Part shown: piece after piece, positions 6,263 through 8,770 of the stretch
Position numbering within the stretch: position 1 is the stretch's first letter
Layout of the letters: every line of letters begins with the position of its first letter
NCBI GenBank assembly: GCA_910579085.1
Contig: CAJTRU010000111.1
Location: forward strand, 1 to 8,770
Reading direction: 5' to 3'
DNA: 8,770 nucleotides
Source of the DNA: an uncultured Lachnospiraceae bacterium
GTDB taxonomy: Bacteria; Bacillota; Clostridia; Lachnospirales; Lachnospiraceae
Made by a program: the position numbers and the translations under genes
The notes under the pieces: generated by a model
Told to the model about the DNA's origin: nothing
Database searches by the model: none
What the model saw: the letters and a program-made list of their open reading frames with translations, nothing else

Positions 6263-6595
6263 CATTAATGCCCTTAAACGGGCCACATCCATTTCTACTT
6301 TGGGAGGTGATTATGCAGAAGAAATAAGACCAATGATGTGTCAATGCCCTTTAACGGGCTTCATCCATTTCTACACCATTTTCATAGAAAACGGCTCCAT
6401 AAAGTTTAAAAGGTGTCAATGCCCTTAAACGGGCTACATCCATTTCTACCAAATACAAGCTATGCTTATAATTACCCAATTTCTGTGTGTCAATGCCCTT
6501 AAACGGGCTACATCCATTTCTACGATTGTAATGGATTTCGTACGAAGCATTTATTAATGTGTCAATGCCCTTAAACGGGCTACATCCATTTCTAC
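6263..6595 (-). CRISPR. CRISPR array 2: five repeats, four spacers
   Basis: The 36-bp repeats are at 6263-6298, 6339-6374, 6414-6449, 6488-6523 and 6560-6595. They are of the same family as array 1, but most carry CCCTTAAACGGGC instead of CCCTTTAACGGGC in the loop. The 6339 copy has the array 1 loop and a TTCATCC change. The leftmost copy is diverged at its start (CATTAATG), as expected for the leader-distal end. The spacers are 40, 39, 38 and 36 bp from left to right and unrelated to each other. The spacer at 6299-6338 contains GGGAGGTGATTATG, which resembles a ribosome site plus start codon, as if taken across a gene start. The apparent minus-strand reading frame here (6351-6689) is just translated repeats. 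Confidence 0.93.
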
Positions 6596-6706
6596 CCTGC
6601 CCTTCTGGAAGCCCCTGTTTATAAGGCTTTGAGAGGTGCGTTTTCCCCAAGATTTTTTTAATTGTTACAAAAGTGTTACATTTTGCCATTTTTTTGTTTT
6701 TCCAAA
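6596..6706 (-). promoter_or_regulatory. CRISPR leader of array 2
   Basis: This segment is the counterpart of the one at 4771-4880 and has the same orientation relative to its array. It includes the 42-bp identical run (6660-6701) and TGTTACA copies at 6663-6669 and 6674-6680. Homology ends at about 6702, where the two flanks diverge. It is the presumed array promoter and spacer-acquisition end. Confidence 0.72.
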
Positions 6707-6799
6707 ATTTTACTTTTAACCTGCATATTATTTTAACATATTCCTGTAATAAATGCCAGAACTTTTTTTGCGCCAGGATAGTGTAACTTTATATTTTAT

Positions 6800-6864
6800 T
6801 TGATTTATTCCCGGTTATCTGTTATACTGTTTTTTACAGTCGGGGCGGTGGCAAGCCCGCCCTT
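6800..6864 (+). promoter_or_regulatory. Possible plus-strand promoter followed by a GC-rich hairpin
   Basis: TTGATT (6800-6805) and TATACT (6823-6828) are 17 bp apart. About 15 bp downstream lies GGGCGG...CCGCCC (about 6843-6862), followed by TTTCTG. A transcript from here would either end at the hairpin as a very short RNA or run antisense to the 50-residue gene at 6884-7036. ACTGT-N5-ACAGT (6826-6840) overlaps the -10. The rest of 6707-6883 is AT-rich and shows no gene. Confidence 0.35.
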
Positions 6865-6883
6865 TCTGTGAACCCTTATTTTA

Positions 6884-7036
6884 TTATTCCTGCCCCTTTG
6901 CTTCTGCTATCTTATCAAGCAGTTCAGCAATTTCTTCTGTCGTATATTCTTTCTTTTCCCCACTTGTGAATATTCTTCTTAAGTCATAAATTGTAGCTTT
7001 CTCAACCGCCTTTATTTCCTTGTCTGTCATTTCCAT
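6884..7036 (-). CDS. Small hypothetical protein (50 residues)
   Basis: The start is ATG 7034-7036 with a strong AAAGGAG ribosome site 6 bases upstream, and the stop is TAA 6884-6886. The product begins MEMTDKEIKAVEKATIYDLR and is charged and predicted to be helical, with TTEEIAELLDKIAEAKGQE at the end. I do not recognise a family. There is no membrane segment or signal peptide. It is preceded by a promoter-operator overlapping the end of the XRE gene, so it is probably controlled by that repressor. The size, acidity and position next to a Cro-like repressor would suit a small phage or ICE regulator, an antitoxin-like protein or another small host-directed factor; none of these can be shown here. 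Confidence 0.65.
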   Translation of the reverse strand: MEMTDKEIKAVEKATIYDLRRIFTSGEKKEYTTEEIAELLDKIAEAKGQE

Positions 7037-7086
7037 ATTTTTCTCCTTTCCCCGTTAAGGTTTTACTTGCCATATTCCTTTTGGTT

Positions 7087-7111
7087 ATTGTCCTTGTTCC
7101 CTTTGGACAAT
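7087..7111. repeat. Hairpin in the leader of the 50-residue gene
   Basis: ATTGTCC (7087-7093) pairs with GGACAAT (7105-7111) with an 11-base loop. It lies just after the -10 on the minus strand, so it would form at the 5' end of the transcript. Its role is unknown. Confidence 0.4.
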
Positions 7112-7114
7112 TAT

Positions 7115-7143
7115 AATATATCACATATTTTAGTGATTGCCAA
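7115..7143 (-). promoter_or_regulatory. Promoter-operator of the 50-residue gene (XRE site copy 1)
   Basis: On the minus strand, -35 TTGGCA (7138-7143) and -10 TATATT (7115-7120) are 17 bp apart. The spacer is filled by the palindrome ATCAC-N8-GTGAT (7120-7137). It overlaps the stop codon of the XRE gene. The same TGGCA plus palindrome arrangement recurs at 7489-7517 on the other strand. Confidence 0.55.
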
Positions 7144-7393
7144 TGGATTTTTCACACATTTTTGAGATTATTTTTTCTCTATCCTCTTCTGTTTCGATAA
7201 ATTTGATTATGTCCCTTGGCTGCATTTCTAAAACACAACATAAACGGTTTAATACTTCCAGGGATATTTTTGTATCGCCGTTCCTGAACTTGCGCATGGT
7301 ATCTTGTCCAAATATCCTGCTTTTTTTCGCAGTCGTGGTATTTATCCCGTTTTTTGCCAGCTCTGATATTATATCTATTTTGTATTGCAACAT
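7130..7393 (-). CDS. XRE/Cro-type helix-turn-helix transcriptional regulator
   Basis: An 87-residue single-domain DNA-binding protein of the Cro/C1 class (HTH_26-like), starting at ATG 7391-7393 with AGGGAGG 9 bases upstream. Residues 1-62 hold the five-helix fold: YKIDIISELAKNGINTTTAK, KSRIFGQDTMRKFRNGD (turn and recognition helix), then KISLEVLNRLCCVLEMQPRD, the usual end of the domain. The remaining residues form a charged helical tail. Its own promoter has a palindrome between -35 and -10, and ATCAC-N8-GTGAT palindromes lie on both sides of the gene, so autoregulation and control of the neighbours are likely. Such regulators keep phage or ICE functions silent. Confidence 0.85.
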   Translation of the reverse strand: MLQYKIDIISELAKNGINTTTAKKSRIFGQDTMRKFRNGDTKISLEVLNRLCCVLEMQPRDIIKFIETEEDREKIISKMCEKSIGNH

Positions 7394-7425
7394 TTGCTTC
7401 TGCCTCCCTTCAAAACCATATGCCT

Positions 7426-7454
7426 ACTATATAATGATTTTATCATTTTGTCAA
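7426..7454 (-). promoter_or_regulatory. Promoter of the XRE gene with internal operator
   Basis: A near-consensus minus-strand promoter: -35 TTGACA (7449-7454), 17-bp spacer, -10 TATAGT (7426-7431). The spacer contains the perfect inverted repeat AATGAT-TTT-ATCATT (7433-7447). It lies 33 bp before the start codon. Confidence 0.75.
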
Positions 7455-7488
7455 CAAAAACCCTCTCAAAAAAATGTGATTTTTGTCA

Positions 7489-7517
7489 CTGGCAATCACA
7501 TGTATATGTGATATTAA
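7489..7517 (+). promoter_or_regulatory. Second promoter-operator copy (XRE site copy 2), plus strand
   Basis: CTGGCA (7489-7494), a 17-bp spacer and TATTAA (7512-7517) match the layout at 7115-7143. The 18-bp palindrome ATCACATGTATATGTGAT (7495-7512) fills the spacer. It points right, away from the XRE gene, and no intact gene follows. A further GTGAT lies at 7476-7480. Confidence 0.45.
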
Positions 7518-7518
7518 T

Positions 7519-7587
7519 GCAGATGAATATATACCAGTCAATGTAGATATTGAAGACAGGTTTGATTTATGCGGAAGGGTATTGTAA
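7519..7587 (+). pseudogene. Possible 3' remnant of a plus-strand gene
   Basis: The plus strand reads NADEYIPVNVDIEDRFDLCG and then RVL before TAA 7585-7587. The composition looks protein-like, but there is no start codon in this frame after the upstream TGA, and a terminator follows. I do not recognise a family. It may be the last piece of a gene whose front was replaced by the XRE regulatory region, or chance. The rest of 7394-7676 holds only the promoters and the terminator listed separately. Confidence 0.25.
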
Positions 7588-7633
7588 TAAAAAACAAACA
7601 GTGCACAAGAAGCCTTTATACCCCTGTACACTG
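7587..7633 (-). terminator. Intrinsic terminator after the methylase gene
   Basis: On the minus strand, CAGTGTACA (7633-7625) pairs with TGTGCACTG (7607-7599), nine positions with one wobble, followed by TTTGTTTTTTATT. It lies about 45 bp past the methylase stop and should end the amidase-methylase transcript. Confidence 0.7.
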
Positions 7634-7676
7634 CCTGGAAGCTTGCAAATACATATGGTGTTATCCTGTTGCCGCC

Positions 7677-8441
7677 CTAAAAATTTTTAACCAGAAGTTC
7701 CTTGTACCTTGGTTTTGTTTTACCCCCCCCCGCAAGGTTATGCATCCTGTCAGTTTCTGTAATGTCATAATCTTTGTATAGTCCCCTTATGTAATCACAA
7801 TCGTTATATGACAATATGAATTTCCCTTTTATATTGTCCAGCAGACTTTTAAGGCGCTCATGGTCTTCTTCCTGGAATTTTTCTGTATAATAACTTTCAG
7901 TCCCATAATAAGGAGGGTCTAAATAAAACAATGTGTCTTCCCTGTCGTACCTGTTTATAATATATCCAAAATTTGCATTTTCGATTACAACAGATTTTAA
8001 CCTGCGGGATATTTTTAAAATACTGTTTACTGCTTTTTCCATATCCCTAGGGCAAGCGCGGAAAGAGCCAAGGCCTGCACCAAAGCTTTCCCTTATTATT
8101 ATAAAAAACCTTGCCGCCCTCTGGATATCTGTAAGCCCTGGTATCCTTAACCATTCTTTTGCGTCAAGGAACTGTTCCCTTGACATCAAAGTATAATCCA
8201 GTTCTTTGCAAAGCGCATCAGGATGGTATTTTGTACACCTGAACAGATTGACAAGGTTTCCGTTTATGTCATTGTAAACTTCCATTTCTGCATGTCTGTC
8301 TGACGAGAACAAAACCCATCCAGCACCACCAAATACTTCAACATAACGGTTAAACCCTTCCTTTCCAGGGAACAGGCTTAAAATTTTATTCCTTAATAAC
8401 TTTTTTCCTCCCACCCAGCTTATGAAGCTGTCCATAAACAT
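7677..8441 (-). CDS. DNA adenine N6-methyltransferase, D12 class (Dam-like)
   Basis: Transfers a methyl group from S-adenosylmethionine to adenine N6 in a specific DNA site; in this class often GATC or a related site, but the target cannot be read from sequence. In the 254 residues, FISWVGGKKLLRNKI (6-20) and VEVFGGAGWVLF (34-45) form the AdoMet pocket, and LDPPY (174-178) is the catalytic motif. The order and length fit alpha-group D12 enzymes. Two starts are possible, ATG 8439-8441 and ATG 8433-8435; GAGGGGG is very close to the first and about 9 bases from the second, so the second may be preferred. A run of nine G (7723-7731 on the plus strand as C) encodes LAGGGK near residue 240. The amidase gene ends 25 bp upstream, so they are probably one operon. 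No restriction enzyme partner is visible. Confidence 0.9.
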   Translation of the reverse strand: MFMDSFISWVGGKKLLRNKILSLFPGKEGFNRYVEVFGGAGWVLFSSDRHAEMEVYNDINGNLVNLFRCTKYHPDALCKELDYTLMSREQFLDAKEWLRIPGLTDIQRAARFFIIIRESFGAGLGSFRACPRDMEKAVNSILKISRRLKSVVIENANFGYIINRYDREDTLFYLDPPYYGTESYYTEKFQEEDHERLKSLLDNIKGKFILSYNDCDYIRGLYKDYDITETDRMHNLAGGGKTKPRYKELLVKNF

Positions 8442-8466
8442 ATCCCCCTCTTATGCAGTACAAAAT

Positions 8467-8770
8467 TTAACCAATATCCATGTTGTTGTTTATAATGGCA
8501 CGGGCTATTGCCCTTGCAACATCCAACCTGTCTGCTTTATAAAGCATATAGTCATCTTTATCATCTACAAAACAGACCTCAACAAGTATGGCTGGTGCTT
8601 TGGTATGGTTTAAAAAATACAAACCGCTGGTAACTTTGATACCACGGTTAGCAAACCCAAGCTTTTCCATCTGGTTACATACACGTTTTGCAATGTCCCC
8701 TTTATCATCCACATTCCTTGTAAGCAGGACTTCTGTCCCTCCTGTCCTGCCGTCACCCTTCTTGTCGTTC
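8467..8770 (-). CDS. N-acetylmuramoyl-L-alanine amidase, C-terminal part (runs off right edge)
   Basis: The open frame continues to the right edge, reading NDKKGDGRTGGTEVLLTRNV and then DDKGDIAKRVCNQ. An internal GTG at 8710-8712 is not a real start. The sequence matches the C-terminal half of the Amidase_3 zinc hydrolase fold, which cuts the bond between N-acetylmuramic acid and L-alanine in peptidoglycan. Recognisable parts are the GTEVLL strand after the missing SxHxN motif, NRGIKVTSGLYFLNHTKAPA, and ILVEVCFVDDKDDYML with the catalytic glutamate. The protein ends shortly after the domain (NNNMDIG), so no C-terminal wall-binding domain is present. In a mobile element this could be a phage endolysin or a conjugation-associated wall hydrolase; next to a methylase, a prophage origin is reasonable. 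Confidence 0.85.
   Translation of the reverse strand, partial: NDKKGDGRTGGTEVLLTRNVDDKGDIAKRVCNQMEKLGFANRGIKVTSGLYFLNHTKAPAILVEVCFVDDKDDYMLYKADRLDVARAIARAIINNNMDIG

Noticed and set aside
6213..6428. 71-codon plus-strand reading frame
   Set aside because: It covers CRISPR repeats and spacers and starts inside the Rha terminator tail, with no ribosome site.
6351..6689. 112-codon minus-strand reading frame with repeated GCSPFKGIDT peptides
   Set aside because: The peptide repeats are translations of the CRISPR repeats, there is no ribosome site, and the frame runs through leader and spacers.
4588..6706. cas genes or a tracrRNA near the arrays
   Set aside because: No protein in the window resembles a Cas family, and I found no anti-repeat outside the arrays by eye.
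7443..7631. 62-codon minus-strand frame between the XRE and methylase genes
   Set aside because: It crosses the XRE promoter region and the methylase terminator and has no ribosome site or recognisable sequence.

Overview
The window looks like an accessory region from a low-GC Gram-positive gut anaerobe of the Clostridia, most likely Lachnospiraceae-like. The evidence is AT-rich DNA, strong AGGAGG-type ribosome binding sites, and a gene set typical of Tn1549-like integrative conjugative elements (ICEs). The host assignment is an inference from protein families, not from a species marker.

Left part (1-4430, all minus strand): this is the partition/replication/coupling block of a Tn1549-type ICE, read right to left. 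It runs parB remnant, replication initiator-like gene (DUF6017 C-terminus), a 187-residue unknown, pcfB (DUF3801) and virD4 (type IV coupling ATPase). The block is heavily damaged. parB lacks its N-terminal half and carries a frameshift. The initiator has an in-frame TAG directly before an ATG. virD4 stops after the residues KLAAG and is followed by the start of a large serine recombinase gene, which indicates a second mobile element nested in virD4. As drawn, this ICE copy should not be able to conjugate by itself.

Middle (4431-6883): a region unlike the ICE backbone. Two small CRISPR arrays (3 and 5 repeats of 36 bp, spacers 36-40 bp) lie in the same orientation, and each is followed on its right by a near-identical leader of about 105 bp. 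Between them, on the plus strand, sit a 57-residue ribbon-helix-helix regulator with its own promoter/operator and a 274-residue Rha-family phage regulatory protein. No cas gene is visible, so the arrays are orphans within this window. Their type cannot be assigned from the repeat alone.

Right part (6884-8770, minus strand): a 50-residue small protein, an XRE/Cro-type repressor, a D12-class DNA adenine methyltransferase with a nine-G tract near its 3' end, and the C-terminal part of an N-acetylmuramoyl-L-alanine amidase running off the right edge. Two copies of one promoter-operator design (TGGCA, then an ATCAC-N8-GTGAT palindrome filling the -35/-10 spacer) lie on either side of the XRE gene and suggest a small phage-like regulatory switch.

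Overall, this is a decaying ICE that has collected a nested serine-recombinase element, a CRISPR-array/Rha cassette and phage-like cargo. The items most worth following up are the paired leader-bearing arrays around the Rha module, the amber codon in the initiator gene, the potentially phase-variable methylase and the shared XRE operators.
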